Of a stretch of 64,000 bases of DNA, positions 9,009-18,570 are shown piece by piece (the stretch's first letter is position 1; each line of letters opens with the position of its first letter). The notes under the pieces are model-generated. The model had not been told where the DNA came from and did no database searches. It saw only the letters and a program-made list of their open reading frames with translations. The DNA is taken from contig NZ_JWJE02000014.1 in assembly GCF_000812025.2 (NCBI RefSeq), positions 17,325 to 81,324 on the forward strand. The letters are read 5' to 3'. The DNA comes from Bacillus thermotolerans (GTDB lineage: Bacteria > Bacillota > Bacilli > Bacillales > Domibacillaceae). Position numbers and translations under genes: made by a program.

Positions 9009-10202
9009 TTAGGCTTTCTGTTGGAGTACCTTAACGGCCTCCGGTAAGATAAGCTTTCCGTCAACTCGTTGAGTCGCAATAAATCCTACTTGACCTGTGA
9101 CAGCATAGAGTTCATTTAAGCGTTTGAATACTCGTCCTTGACGGTCTGCCACCCAGTAATAACTAAAATCACCGAATACCACAGTCTTTGCACCTGCTTC
9201 AATAGTAGGTACATATGCTGAGGTGTACAGCGGACGGTTAAGGATCATATCAGGTGTTCCTGCCTGGATGGAAGGTTGCCATAGGTATTGCCCATTACCG
9301 TCTTTCAATTTACGAATAGCCTTTATTGTGGCATCGTTCATTACGAATACTGCCTTATTACGATAAGGTGCTTTTAAGCTGTAGAATAAATCTAATACCT
9401 CATCCAAAGTGATGGCAGTGGCACTTGCCGCAGTAACACCAACTTGGCCGCCTCCTGTCGCATTAAGAATGCCTGTTGGCTTTCCTGTACCGTCACCTAC
9501 AAAGAAGGCTTCCTCCTCCTTGTTACCAATACGACGTGCGAATTCTCTCGTGATATAGCTTTCGAGATTAAACACGGAATCATTTAGCAGTTCCTCAGAG
9601 ACTTTAATCATCGTTGCTAGTTTATAAGCACCAATCGATACTTGACCGAAGCTGTCATCACTTTCTGGAATGGCTCCTTCTTCATCTATCCAGCTAGCTG
9701 TGCCTTTGCTTGCAACAACAGGAATCTTACGGTCACCAGAAGATGTAGTGATTACATTGGCCAACCTACGGAAAATATTTTCTTCCTCTAGAGCTTCTAC
9801 TAAATTACGCTCAAACTCATCTGGCACAAGGAATCCGCCTTCAGAATCGGTGCCAATCTTTAGAGCGTTTCTTACTTCATAGCTGACATTGTCACGCATA
9901 GCGTTCCAGAAAGCTTTTTTGTATTCAGCACTTGCACGACCAGTCTTTTCCTCTCCAGTTCTAGTAGGTTCGTTCGTAATTGGGTTACTGATTGCTTTCG
10001 ACAGTTCCAAGTCAATAGTTGCTTGACGTTCCAAACGCTCAATTTCCCTGCCAAGAGCCACCACGTCTGCTTCCATTTTTTCATAGGTTGTCGTGTCCTC
10101 AGCGGATAACAGTCCGTCACCGCCACGTTTTGAATCAAGGAATGCCTTTGCTGCGTCCCAAGCTTTAGCGCGTTTCTCACGCAATTCAAGAATTTTACTC
10201 AT
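9009..10202 (-). CDS. Major capsid protein, HK97 family
   Basis: 397 residues. Residues 1-75 form a charged coiled-coil delta domain that acts as internal scaffold and is normally removed by the protease. The capsid fold follows, with recognisable segments TGRASAEYKKAFWNAMR, FLVPDEFERNLVEALEEENIFR and the C-terminal 'GFIATQRVDGKLILPEAVKVL'. No separate scaffold gene is present, as usual for this family. It lies downstream of the ClpP-like protease. Confidence 0.95.
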   Translation of the reverse strand: MSKILELREKRAKAWDAAKAFLDSKRGGDGLLSAEDTTTYEKMEADVVALGREIERLERQATIDLELSKAISNPITNEPTRTGEEKTGRASAEYKKAFWNAMRDNVSYEVRNALKIGTDSEGGFLVPDEFERNLVEALEEENIFRRLANVITTSSGDRKIPVVASKGTASWIDEEGAIPESDDSFGQVSIGAYKLATMIKVSEELLNDSVFNLESYITREFARRIGNKEEEAFFVGDGTGKPTGILNATGGGQVGVTAASATAITLDEVLDLFYSLKAPYRNKAVFVMNDATIKAIRKLKDGNGQYLWQPSIQAGTPDMILNRPLYTSAYVPTIEAGAKTVVFGDFSYYWVADRQGRVFKRLNELYAVTGQVGFIATQRVDGKLILPEAVKVLQQKA

Positions 10203-10221
10203 TGTTATTTCCTCCTTTAAA

Positions 10222-10911
10222 TTAGTGCAAAATTAAAGAAAGCCGCTTATCCAGCGACTCAATGGGTGTACCTGTTTTCTGTTTTGGTTGTTTTGGCAGT
10301 TTGCTGATAAGCGAGTTAGTAACCGCCATCCTGCTAAAGATAAGACTATCCGTCAAATCTGGTGTTTCACTTTCCATGAACATGATCTTGTCTGCAAAAC
10401 CAAGTTCAATGGCTTTATTCGCATTCATCCATGATTCTGCGTCCATCAGATGGGAGAGCTTTGTTCGGGAAAGACCCGTTTTTAACTCATAGGCATTAAT
10501 AATGCTTTCCTTGACCTCATCCAATAGAGCCTTTGCCCGCAACATTTCCTCACTGTCACCGATAGCAATCGTTGATGGGTTATGGATCATCAGCATGGAA
10601 ACAGGGGACATATATACATCTCCACCAGCCATTGCAATAACGGATGCCGCACTTGCCGCAAGCCCATCAATCTTTACATTGACTTTTCCGGTATACTCCA
10701 TCAGCATGTTATAAATCTGGGCTGCTGCGAACACATCACCACCAGGGGAATTAATCCACACCGTAATATCGCCGGTGCCTGCCAGCAATTCATCTTTAAA
10801 AATCTTAGGTGTGACCTCATCGCCCCACCACGTTTCTTCGGATATCACTCCATTTAAATAGAGGGTACGTTCTTCATCAGAATCTCGCACCCAGTTCCAA
10901 AACTTCCTCAT
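10222..10911 (-). CDS. Head maturation protease, ClpP-like
   Basis: 229 residues. ClpP fold motifs are clear: INSPGGDVFAAAQIYNML (about 53-70), the catalytic serine region GLAASAAS (Ser87) and the histidine region MLMIHNPS (His110). This family cleaves the capsid delta domain during prohead maturation. It sits between portal and capsid, and its stop is followed by the capsid gene after 19 bases. The C-terminal 50 residues are basic. Confidence 0.92.
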   Translation of the reverse strand: MRKFWNWVRDSDEERTLYLNGVISEETWWGDEVTPKIFKDELLAGTGDITVWINSPGGDVFAAAQIYNMLMEYTGKVNVKIDGLAASAASVIAMAGGDVYMSPVSMLMIHNPSTIAIGDSEEMLRAKALLDEVKESIINAYELKTGLSRTKLSHLMDAESWMNANKAIELGFADKIMFMESETPDLTDSLIFSRMAVTNSLISKLPKQPKQKTGTPIESLDKRLSLILH

Positions 10912-12156
10912 TTACTGACCTCCTTCGGTTTTGGCAAACGCACCTGCGTCAGCCAGTTTTGTCATATTTCCGTTAACCAGATATAAATCGCCGCCTTCCT
11001 CAGCCGGTATTCTGTTCATGTCCTCCAGTTCACGGATATCGTTGGCTGACATCCAGCCATTTTGACGACCTGTAGCGTAGCCATTCATACGACTTTGGTA
11101 ATCACCACGAAGCAGACCGTCCAAATTGAACTTGATAAACAGTGAAGTTTTCTCAGAAGGCAAAATAAGCGATTGCTGGAGACTTTGTTCCCATCGCACC
11201 ACCCAAGGATCGAGGGTGTATTTTACAAACTCCAAAGACTGCTGCTCAATATTGGAGAAACTGGATTTCTCTAAATCTCCCACCATATGGGGCGGTACTC
11301 GGAAAATCCTCGCAATCTCATTAATTTGGAATTTCCGTGTTTCTAGGAATTGTGCCTGTTCAGGCGGGATACCAATGGCTTGGAACTTCATGCCCTCTTC
11401 CAACACAGCAATTTTGTGAGCATTGCCTGTGCCTTGGTAGGCACTATTCCAACTATCCTTGACCCTCTGTATATCTTTGATTACTCCTGGGTGTTCCAGC
11501 ACACCTCCGGGATTAGCACCATTGGCAAAGAATGCCGCACCGTACTCTTCAGTAGCAAGTGACATACCGATTGCATTTTTCGCCATAGCGATTGGGCTAT
11601 AGCCAATGAGTCCATCAAAACCTAAGCCAGGTATGTGTAGAACTTCATCTTTACGGAGTGTGACATAGCCACCTTTTGGGTTTAGGCCACTTTCATCAGT
11701 ATCACGATAGTAGGTATAGACCAGCTCTCCGTTTGTTGCTCGACTAACTTCCATCTTGTTAGGAAGTAGGGGATAAAGTGCAACTGCCTGCCCACGACCG
11801 TTTCTGACCACCTGTGCATAGGCATTTCCCCAAAGTAAAAGATGACTCATCAGTGTTTCTCGAAACACGAATGAAGTCATCTCTGGATTTGGTTCATCAT
11901 GAAGAAGGTAATACAGCGGATGGAAAGGAATCCTTTCTTTACCTCCATCAGAACGATATCTATATACATGAAGTGGCAGTCCGGCAATCGCTTCAGCTAA
12001 TATCCTTACGCAGGCATACACTGCTGTTGCCTGCATTGCAGTACGTTCATTAACCATTTTGCCAGATGACGTACCGCCAAACAGGAAGGAGAACGCACTA
12101 CCCACACGATTTTGCGGTTTGTCTCTTGAACGAAACAGTCCTTTTATTAGATTCAT
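10912..12156 (-). CDS. Portal protein, HK97 family
   Basis: About 414 residues. Conserved portal segments are seen: AVYACVRILAEAIAGLPLHVY (about 46-66), YYLLHDEPNPEMTSFVFRE and 'IARIFRVPPHMVGDLEKSSFSNIEQQSLEFV'. It forms the dodecameric DNA entry ring. ATG at 12156 is preferred over GTG 12165 because GGAGGTG lies about seven bases upstream. Its stop is immediately followed by the protease gene. Confidence 0.93.
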   Translation of the reverse strand: MNLIKGLFRSRDKPQNRVGSAFSFLFGGTSSGKMVNERTAMQATAVYACVRILAEAIAGLPLHVYRYRSDGGKERIPFHPLYYLLHDEPNPEMTSFVFRETLMSHLLLWGNAYAQVVRNGRGQAVALYPLLPNKMEVSRATNGELVYTYYRDTDESGLNPKGGYVTLRKDEVLHIPGLGFDGLIGYSPIAMAKNAIGMSLATEEYGAAFFANGANPGGVLEHPGVIKDIQRVKDSWNSAYQGTGNAHKIAVLEEGMKFQAIGIPPEQAQFLETRKFQINEIARIFRVPPHMVGDLEKSSFSNIEQQSLEFVKYTLDPWVVRWEQSLQQSLILPSEKTSLFIKFNLDGLLRGDYQSRMNGYATGRQNGWMSANDIRELEDMNRIPAEEGGDLYLVNGNMTKLADAGAFAKTEGGQ

Positions 12157-12199
12157 AGGCATCACCTCCGAATATAAACATTGTGCTAACCATTAAGGT

Positions 12200-13804
12200 T
12201 TAAAAGACAATCAAACCTCGCTCGTCATACACCGAATCTCCACTATTACCTGAGCCACAACGAATAGCACGATCAAGTGCCATGATAGTTGCCACCGCGC
12301 CATCTATTTTTTCTGTACTTTTTTCTTTATCCGGCTTCACGTTGCCCGCCGGATCAGTTTTTATAAAGATGTTGTCCATCATCCAACGAAGTACTGGATG
12401 CCCACCGTGCGCTATTCTTTCTTCTAATGTCAATTTCATCAGTTCTTTGGTTGGTGGTGACATATCTTTAAAGCCTTGACCGAAAGGAACGACAGTAAAG
12501 CCTAATCCTTCAAGGTTCTGAACCATTTGAACAGCTCCCCAACGGTCAAAAGCAATTTCTCGAATGTTATACTTTTCTCCAAGTTCCTCAATAAACCGCT
12601 CAATGTAGCCGTAATGTACTACATTGCCTTCTGTAGTTAGAATATACCCTTGCTTCTCCCAAAGATCGTATTGCACATGGTCTCTTCGGACTCGGAGGTC
12701 AATGTTGTCCTCTGGCATCCAAAAATACGGAAGAACAACGTATTTATCTGTTTCATCCTCCGGTGGAAACACCAACACAAAGGCTGTAATGTCTGTTGTA
12801 GAAGATAGGTCAAGACCTCCATAACATACCCGCCCTTCAAGACTTTCTGGAATAACTGGAAATGCACAGGCATCCCATTTTGCCATTGGCATCCAACGGA
12901 CAGACTGTTTAACCCATTGATTCAAGCGCAATTGCCGGAAGCTATTTTCCTCAGCTGGGTTCTGCTTTGCACTTTCACAAGCAGCCCTTACCTTGTCAAT
13001 CCCCACCGTAATTCCCAAGCTTGGATTTGCTTTCTTCCACACTTTTGGATCTGTCCAATCATCCTCTTCTTTGGCACCATAGATTACGGGATAAAAGGTA
13101 GGATCGTATTTTCTGCCCTCAATAATATCAACCGCTTTTTGGTGTGTTTCGTAGCAGATACTCTGAGTATCCGTCCCCGCAGTGGTGATAAGAAAATACA
13201 GCGGTTGGGTCCTTGCATCCCCAGATCCTTTCGTCATAACATCAAATAGTTTCCGATTTGGCTGAGTATGAAGTTCATCAAAAACAACACCATGTATATT
13301 GAAGCCGTGTTTGGAGTAGGCTTCAGCCGACAATACCTGATAGAAGCTGTTGGTCGGCAGGTACACCAATCGCTTAGTTGAAGCAAGCAACTTTACTCGT
13401 TTATTCAGCGCTGGACACATCCGCACCATATCGGCTGCTACTTCAAATACAATTGATGCCTGCTGGCGGTCAGCGGCACAACCGTACACCTCTGCCCGTT
13501 CTTCACCATCACCGCAAGTGAGGAGAAGCGCAATTGCTGCGGCAAGCTCGCTTTTTCCCATCTTTTTAGGTATCTCTACATAAGCAGTGTTAAACTGCCG
13601 ATATCCATCTGGCTTTAAAATTCCGAATAAATCACGGATTATTTGCTCCTGCCAATCGATAAGTTCAAAAGGCTTACCTGCCCATAAACCTTTCGTATGG
13701 GAGAGTGCTTCGATAAAAGCTACAGCGTAATCAGCAGCATCCTCATCGTAATATGAACCATCAGCTATAAAGGCGGTCGGCTTATATTTCTTCAGTTTCC
13801 GCAT
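12200..13804 (-). CDS. terL: Terminase large subunit
   Basis: About 534 residues. ATPase motifs include the Walker A-like EIPKKMGKSE, the Walker B VVFDELHTQ and a C-terminal RNase H-like nuclease domain with GGLDLSSTTD and KIDGAVA. Terminase_1 type. ATG at 13804 follows AAAGGGGCGG; the in-frame upstream extension is hydrophobic and overlaps the leader. Unusually it is separated from the small subunit by almost 6 kb of methylation and accessory genes. Confidence 0.94.
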   Translation of the reverse strand: MRKLKKYKPTAFIADGSYYDEDAADYAVAFIEALSHTKGLWAGKPFELIDWQEQIIRDLFGILKPDGYRQFNTAYVEIPKKMGKSELAAAIALLLTCGDGEERAEVYGCAADRQQASIVFEVAADMVRMCPALNKRVKLLASTKRLVYLPTNSFYQVLSAEAYSKHGFNIHGVVFDELHTQPNRKLFDVMTKGSGDARTQPLYFLITTAGTDTQSICYETHQKAVDIIEGRKYDPTFYPVIYGAKEEDDWTDPKVWKKANPSLGITVGIDKVRAACESAKQNPAEENSFRQLRLNQWVKQSVRWMPMAKWDACAFPVIPESLEGRVCYGGLDLSSTTDITAFVLVFPPEDETDKYVVLPYFWMPEDNIDLRVRRDHVQYDLWEKQGYILTTEGNVVHYGYIERFIEELGEKYNIREIAFDRWGAVQMVQNLEGLGFTVVPFGQGFKDMSPPTKELMKLTLEERIAHGGHPVLRWMMDNIFIKTDPAGNVKPDKEKSTEKIDGAVATIMALDRAIRCGSGNSGDSVYDERGLIVF

Positions 13805-13892
13805 AAACACCGCCCCTTTATGAAAAAGGACAAAAGAAAAGAGCCTCAATCCTATAGATGAAGCCCTTCTTCTTATCCTAGTTTAATTTTAT

Positions 13893-14081
13893 TTACTTAT
13901 TTTCATCCACTTCCCCCGTCAGTATGAAATGAGCATATTCCGCTTTATGGTCTATTATATAAACTACCAATTCATAAAACCCTCGTTCATTTGCTTCATA
14001 CTGGACTCGGTTCACATCAAACATATTTGTGACTCCACTTTCTCGGATGGAAAGGATTTGTTCCTTGATTATTTCATTCAT
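13893..14081 (-). CDS. DUF5049-type small phage protein
   Basis: 62 residues. The start (MNEIIKEQILSIRESGVTNMFD) and the VQYEANERGFYELVVYI segment match small proteins of unknown function found next to the large terminase gene in Firmicute prophages. No motif reveals activity. A good ribosome binding site is lacking apart from GGAG about 10 bases upstream. Confidence 0.7.
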   Translation of the reverse strand: MNEIIKEQILSIRESGVTNMFDVNRVQYEANERGFYELVVYIIDHKAEYAHFILTGEVDENK

Positions 14082-14159
14082 TAGTTGACTCCTTCGAAAA
14101 CAATACTACAATATAAATCTACATATTTACTGCCACAATTGGCTTAAATTGTGTATGTT

Positions 14160-14387
14160 TTACTCTTCGATTTTCTTGCATAAATCCTCACCAAAGGCCA
14201 CTCCAAGAGAGCCACCGGAATCCCAACTGACATGAATCGTTCCTATGTCGTCAACACTAGTAACCGTACCTTTAGATCCAGTTTGAAGTTTGGTATAAGG
14301 GTCGTTCATTTTAAGTAGCATGACACGAGTTCCTGGAGTGTAATAGCTTCTTAGTTGCTTTAACATTTCAGGGTGAATGATATTCAT
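14160..14387 (-). CDS. DUF4314-type small phage protein
   Basis: 75 residues. It has the SH3/KOW-like pattern of DUF4314: YYTPGTRVMLLKMNDPY, then GSKGTVTSVDDIGTIHVSWDSG. Such proteins accompany the methylase/terminase block in many prophages; function unknown. Its start overlaps the preceding gene by four bases (ATGA), pointing to translational coupling. Confidence 0.78.
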   Translation of the reverse strand: MNIIHPEMLKQLRSYYTPGTRVMLLKMNDPYTKLQTGSKGTVTSVDDIGTIHVSWDSGGSLGVAFGEDLCKKIEE

Positions 14388-15076
14388 TGTTCACTCACCT
14401 CCTGCTTGAACGTTCCGCTTTTGAAAGCGGAGCTACCTGAAAGCCTCGAGAGGAGAATCTTTCGTCCCATCTTATATTCTGGTCCTATAAAACCAAGCCT
14501 TAGCAGGAAGCAACGGAAAGCGTACTTTTCATTCTCTACTGATTTCTCGGTGGAATTGACACGGGTCTGTTTTTTCGCCATTTCGCAAAGTGCCGTGACA
14601 AAATGGGTGTATGCCTTAACCTCCTCTGAGGCGCACTTACCTTGAAACCAAGGGAAGGTGACATATTCCTCATCTTCAATGATGGGAATGGAGTCCGTAT
14701 CAAGTGCTTTCTTTATAAGAGTAGCTTTACTTTCTACTAATCCTTTTAGGTTCTCGATTGCCGTGTCGGTAAAATCCGCCCGTGGCATTTGAATTATCAG
14801 ATTGATAGATTCTTCCCTTTCATTTACTTCTGCTTTCGGAAGTGGTGTGTCAAATTCTTCTGAAATTGCTTTGAGATCGTGAAATCTCAATAGATCATCG
14901 ACCAGTTCCTTATTGTCTGGTCCACTTAGAACTCCGTTTTTGTTAACATTGTAGTCTGCCACCTCATATGCAAATGTAGGTGCTCCGAGATATTTTACAG
15001 GGGCATTTAGTTCTTGGCTGATTGCGTTAACCAGTGCTTTTCTTTTTGGTCCTGTAACATTATAGTTAATCTGCAT
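14384..15076 (-). CDS. Phage protein of unknown function ('virulence-related' family)
   Basis: About 230 residues. The start MQINYNVTGPKRKALVNAI and the phrase 'KYLGAPTFAYEVADYNVNKNGVLSG' are shared by a family often labelled virulence protein in prophages; that label has no functional basis visible here. Central residues 75-130 are acidic. ATG at 15076 is chosen because AAAGGCGGT lies at a better distance than for ATG 15082. Coupled to the DUF4314 gene by overlap. Confidence 0.65.
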   Translation of the reverse strand: MQINYNVTGPKRKALVNAISQELNAPVKYLGAPTFAYEVADYNVNKNGVLSGPDNKELVDDLLRFHDLKAISEEFDTPLPKAEVNEREESINLIIQMPRADFTDTAIENLKGLVESKATLIKKALDTDSIPIIEDEEYVTFPWFQGKCASEEVKAYTHFVTALCEMAKKQTRVNSTEKSVENEKYAFRCFLLRLGFIGPEYKMGRKILLSRLSGSSAFKSGTFKQEVSEQ

Positions 15077-15176
15077 TTTCATACCGCCTTTCTACTTTCG
15101 GTACGTACATATATCACTCTAAAAGCTGTTATTATCAAGTCATTTAGAGCATCTTTCTGTAGAAAATACGTTTCCA

Positions 15177-17336
15177 TTAATCGGCGGTATTTTGTGTAGA
15201 TAACACAATGCCAGTCAGCACAAAACAAACGCATGGAAGTGCTACACCATTACCCCACATTTTGTATTCAGCTGAATCAGAATGAGGATTGTTAAGCCAT
15301 TTTATAATCTGATTTCTTGTTTTTGGCTTTTTACTTTTACCTATAATTTTGCGGTGGGTTTCCCAAACCTCCGTCCAGAATGAAATTTCATCTTCTGTAG
15401 GATTTTCCGTACCAAGGTCATCACACCAATCATCGGGGAAGCCTTGCAATCTTGCACATTCCGTTGGTGTAAGCCTTCGAACAATATAGTCCAGTTCAAC
15501 CAATCCATTTTGATAGCCTGGATTGGTGCCATTGATAATCGTATTTGATGTACCGTCCTGTCTGTAGCATTGACTTTCAGCTTTCATCTGAGGATAAAAT
15601 GATGCTGGTTGTGCCACTGCTCCAGGACCTTTTGCTGTAAGCGTAGGTTGCTGTTCTTCATCTATAGTCGGTTTATAAAGAGCGTTCTGTCCTTGATTAA
15701 AAGCCGCCCGATCAATACCGTAAGAAGGCTGAGTCACAACAGGAGCATCCTTATAATCTCTCGACAATAGAGTAGGTGCTTTATCTTCTTCAACCTGTGC
15801 ATAGGCTCCGGTAGTCATGGCATAGGCAACAGCATGACGATCAGCGGTATTAAGTGTAAAAGAAACCTCTTCATCTATACCGCTTCCTTGGGGACCGTTT
15901 TTATCCTCTCTTCCAATCATCGAGCCTTGAAGAGCAACCACTGCAATACCACCTTGATTACATCCTGGATTTCCTCCATTGGCATCAATGGTTCGAGAAG
16001 TATCCGCTTCATATATACCGCTATGCGGATTGCTAGACTGCATGGAATTGCTTTTATCAGAGCAGATGCCATATGCGGTAGGCACAAAAACGGTTTGATC
16101 ATTATTGCATCCAAGAGTTGCAGACTTATCATCTTGTATCAATGCACCCTTACCACCGCCTTCACAGCCGGAGCGGATTTTTAACGTTTTAGGAGTGTTC
16201 ATAACAAGGGGGACATTCCCTCCACCAGTTCCCATCCGAGAGGTCAGCGTCTGTACTTTATTATCCTCGGAAAGTTTCACACGGCTATCAGTTGGATGAT
16301 TTTCTATTACAACTGCCGTTTGATTATCTCCCATGTTTGCACGAAGTGATCCACTTAAGTTTTCGTCAGTATGACCACCAACTCGAGAAGCAGCGCCCGG
16401 TTCAAAGGACATGACTGTACCTGGAACAACACCTGCTCTAAGGGTAGGTGAGCGTTCTTCCTCATAACCAACACTTCTACTCTTGGCGCTGTGTTCGGTA
16501 CAAAATCCACTTGACTGCATTATGCAAGGCTGATGTCCATGTTCCTCTGCACGAAGCGTTGCAGTAATATCTTTAGAAACAGACATCACTCTTCCGCCTT
16601 GGTCATTTAGGCAAGTTATGCTATCGCCTGTTTTTCCAGTGCAGTTTTTAGCATTGTCGGCAGTTCTTTGCCACGGGCTGCCGCCCGGCGTAAAATTCCT
16701 TGGCATGCCTTCGGACTCAAATAGTATTTCTCCGGCACATTTGTCTGCAAAATCTGCGACAAGGTAGATTCTACGACGACGTTGGGGGACTCCGAAATAT
16801 TGCGCATCGATAGTTCGGTAAGCCACACTCCATCTGTCTCCCATATAGATGTCTGCGTAAGGCCATCGTCTTTTTTCAGGAAAAGGCACCGAGGTGTTCG
16901 GCTCTTTGACGCTGATGACCGTTTCGAGGACTGCCTTGAAGTCTTCTCCTTTATTTGATGAGAATGCGCCGGGGACATTTTCCCATACTGCATACCTTGG
17001 ATATTGTCCATTGGTCTTACACCTCATTTCCTTGATAATTCGGATTGCTTCATAAAAAAGGACGGATTGCTCTCCATCCAGACCAGCTCTTTTACCCGCC
17101 ACACTCATATCCGTGCAGGGAGAGCCAAAGGTTATAATATCTACAGGCGGAAGCTCCGCACCATTCAATTTGTTGATATCCCCATTATGCTTCATCTGAG
17201 GGATGCGTTTGGTCGTAACCCGTATAGGAAACGGCTCAATTTCAGATGCCCATAAAGGCTCAATGCCACAAAGCAAACCACCTAAAGGAAAACCACCACT
17301 GCCATCAAATAGGGAGCCAAGTGTCAATTTACTCAT
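15177..17336 (-). CDS. DNA cytosine-5 methyltransferase with repeat-expanded recognition region
   Basis: 719 residues. Motif I is LGSLFDGSGGF (6-16), the catalytic motif IV is GSPC (Cys74), VI is WENV (118-121), VIII is FGVPQRRRRIYLVA (181-194), IX is RRLTPTECARLQGFP (620-634) and X is GNGVALP (695-701). The segment between VIII and IX, which normally holds target recognition, is about 420 residues long and contains ten degenerate copies of an acidic-xxx-TL-xx...V unit. Start ATG 17336 overlaps the stop of the ParB-methylase gene. Probably methylates phage DNA using SAM from the co-encoded synthetase (inference). Confidence 0.93.
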   Translation of the reverse strand: MSKLTLGSLFDGSGGFPLGGLLCGIEPLWASEIEPFPIRVTTKRIPQMKHNGDINKLNGAELPPVDIITFGSPCTDMSVAGKRAGLDGEQSVLFYEAIRIIKEMRCKTNGQYPRYAVWENVPGAFSSNKGEDFKAVLETVISVKEPNTSVPFPEKRRWPYADIYMGDRWSVAYRTIDAQYFGVPQRRRRIYLVADFADKCAGEILFESEGMPRNFTPGGSPWQRTADNAKNCTGKTGDSITCLNDQGGRVMSVSKDITATLRAEEHGHQPCIMQSSGFCTEHSAKSRSVGYEEERSPTLRAGVVPGTVMSFEPGAASRVGGHTDENLSGSLRANMGDNQTAVVIENHPTDSRVKLSEDNKVQTLTSRMGTGGGNVPLVMNTPKTLKIRSGCEGGGKGALIQDDKSATLGCNNDQTVFVPTAYGICSDKSNSMQSSNPHSGIYEADTSRTIDANGGNPGCNQGGIAVVALQGSMIGREDKNGPQGSGIDEEVSFTLNTADRHAVAYAMTTGAYAQVEEDKAPTLLSRDYKDAPVVTQPSYGIDRAAFNQGQNALYKPTIDEEQQPTLTAKGPGAVAQPASFYPQMKAESQCYRQDGTSNTIINGTNPGYQNGLVELDYIVRRLTPTECARLQGFPDDWCDDLGTENPTEDEISFWTEVWETHRKIIGKSKKPKTRNQIIKWLNNPHSDSAEYKMWGNGVALPCVCFVLTGIVLSTQNTAD

Positions 17337-18570
17337 CTTCACTCACCACTGGCAAATCACAATATCGGAATTTCGAACCATCTCTTAAAAGAAACACACC
17401 ATCAGAATTTCCGACTTGCTCAATATACCTTTTCACGATGACATCGCAGTACTTTTCATCCAGTTCAATGGTGTAACAGATTCTATCTGTCTGCTCACAG
17501 GCAATCAGTGTGCTTCCTGAACCACCAAAAGGATCAAGCACGATACAATTAGAAAGGCTTGAATTCAAAATAGGGTAGGCCACAAGTGCAACTGGCTTCA
17601 TCGTAGGATGATCACTGTTTTTCTTCGGTTTCTCAAATTCCCAGATGGTGGTCTGCTTTCTATCGGAATACCAGTTATGCTTACCTTTCTTTTTCCACCC
17701 AAAGAGAATAGGCTCATGCTGCCACTGATAAGGGGAGCGACCGAGAACAAGGGACTGCTTTTTCCATATACAAGTACCGGAAAGATAAAACCCCGCATCA
17801 GAGAATGCTCTTCTAAAATTGAGTCCTTCGGTATCCGCATGGAATACATAAATAGAAGCGTCCTTTACCATCGCTGCTTCGGTGTTCTGAAATGCTGCAA
17901 GCAGGAAATCGTAGAACGCTTCGTTAGCCATATTGTCATTTTTGATTTTTCCAGCGGTGCCTTCATAGTTAACGTTATATGGAGGGTCCGTAACTACCAA
18001 ATTAGCAGTTTTCCCATCCATCAAGACATCAAAGGTGTCTTTCTTTGTACTGTCTCCGCAGACTAATCGATGCTGCCCAAGTAGCCAAACATCCCCTAAA
18101 TGCGAAACAGCGGGCTTTTTCAGCTCGCTGTCTACATCGAAATCATCTTCTTTTATATTATCCTTAAGGGAATCCTTGAAAAGATCGTCCAACTCTCCTG
18201 GGTCAAAACCTGTCAAAGACACATCAAAGTCTGAAGCATTTAAGTCCGTGATGAGAAGTGCTAATTTGTCTTTATCCCAATCACCACTTATTTTATTTAG
18301 TGCAATGTTCAGCGCCTTCTCCTTTTGCTCATCCATTTCAACAACTACGCATTCTATCTCATCCATGCCCATACTCAGCAGGATTTTCAAACGCTGATGA
18401 CCTCCGATGACTCTGCCTGTGGTCTTATTCCATATTACGGGTTCTACATATCCAAACTCCTCAAGGGAGCGTTTTAGTTTCTCATATTCCGGATCACCCG
18501 GTTTTAAATCCTTCCTTGGGTTATAATCAGCGGGGATGAGTTGTTTAGTTTTTATCTTCTCTATCAACAT
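17329..18570 (-). CDS. ParB-like domain / N6-N4 DNA methyltransferase
   Basis: 413 residues. Residues 1-95 form a ParB/sulfiredoxin-like domain with GGHQRLKILL (57-66). The methylase part has the catalytic DPPYN (195-199) before the SAM-binding motif LDPFGGSGST in the C-terminal half, the beta-class order. Such fusions are common in prophages and modify adenine or cytosine amino groups. ATG at 18570 follows AAGGGCGGT. It overlaps the SAM synthetase gene by 26 bases and the C5 methylase start by 8, so the three are tightly coupled. Confidence 0.92.
   Translation of the reverse strand: MLIEKIKTKQLIPADYNPRKDLKPGDPEYEKLKRSLEEFGYVEPVIWNKTTGRVIGGHQRLKILLSMGMDEIECVVVEMDEQKEKALNIALNKISGDWDKDKLALLITDLNASDFDVSLTGFDPGELDDLFKDSLKDNIKEDDFDVDSELKKPAVSHLGDVWLLGQHRLVCGDSTKKDTFDVLMDGKTANLVVTDPPYNVNYEGTAGKIKNDNMANEAFYDFLLAAFQNTEAAMVKDASIYVFHADTEGLNFRRAFSDAGFYLSGTCIWKKQSLVLGRSPYQWQHEPILFGWKKKGKHNWYSDRKQTTIWEFEKPKKNSDHPTMKPVALVAYPILNSSLSNCIVLDPFGGSGSTLIACEQTDRICYTIELDEKYCDVIVKRYIEQVGNSDGVFLLRDGSKFRYCDLPVVSEDE

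Noticed and set aside
14384..15076. 'Virulence protein' label often attached to this phage family
   Set aside because: Nothing in the sequence indicates a virulence role; listed only as a phage protein of unknown function.
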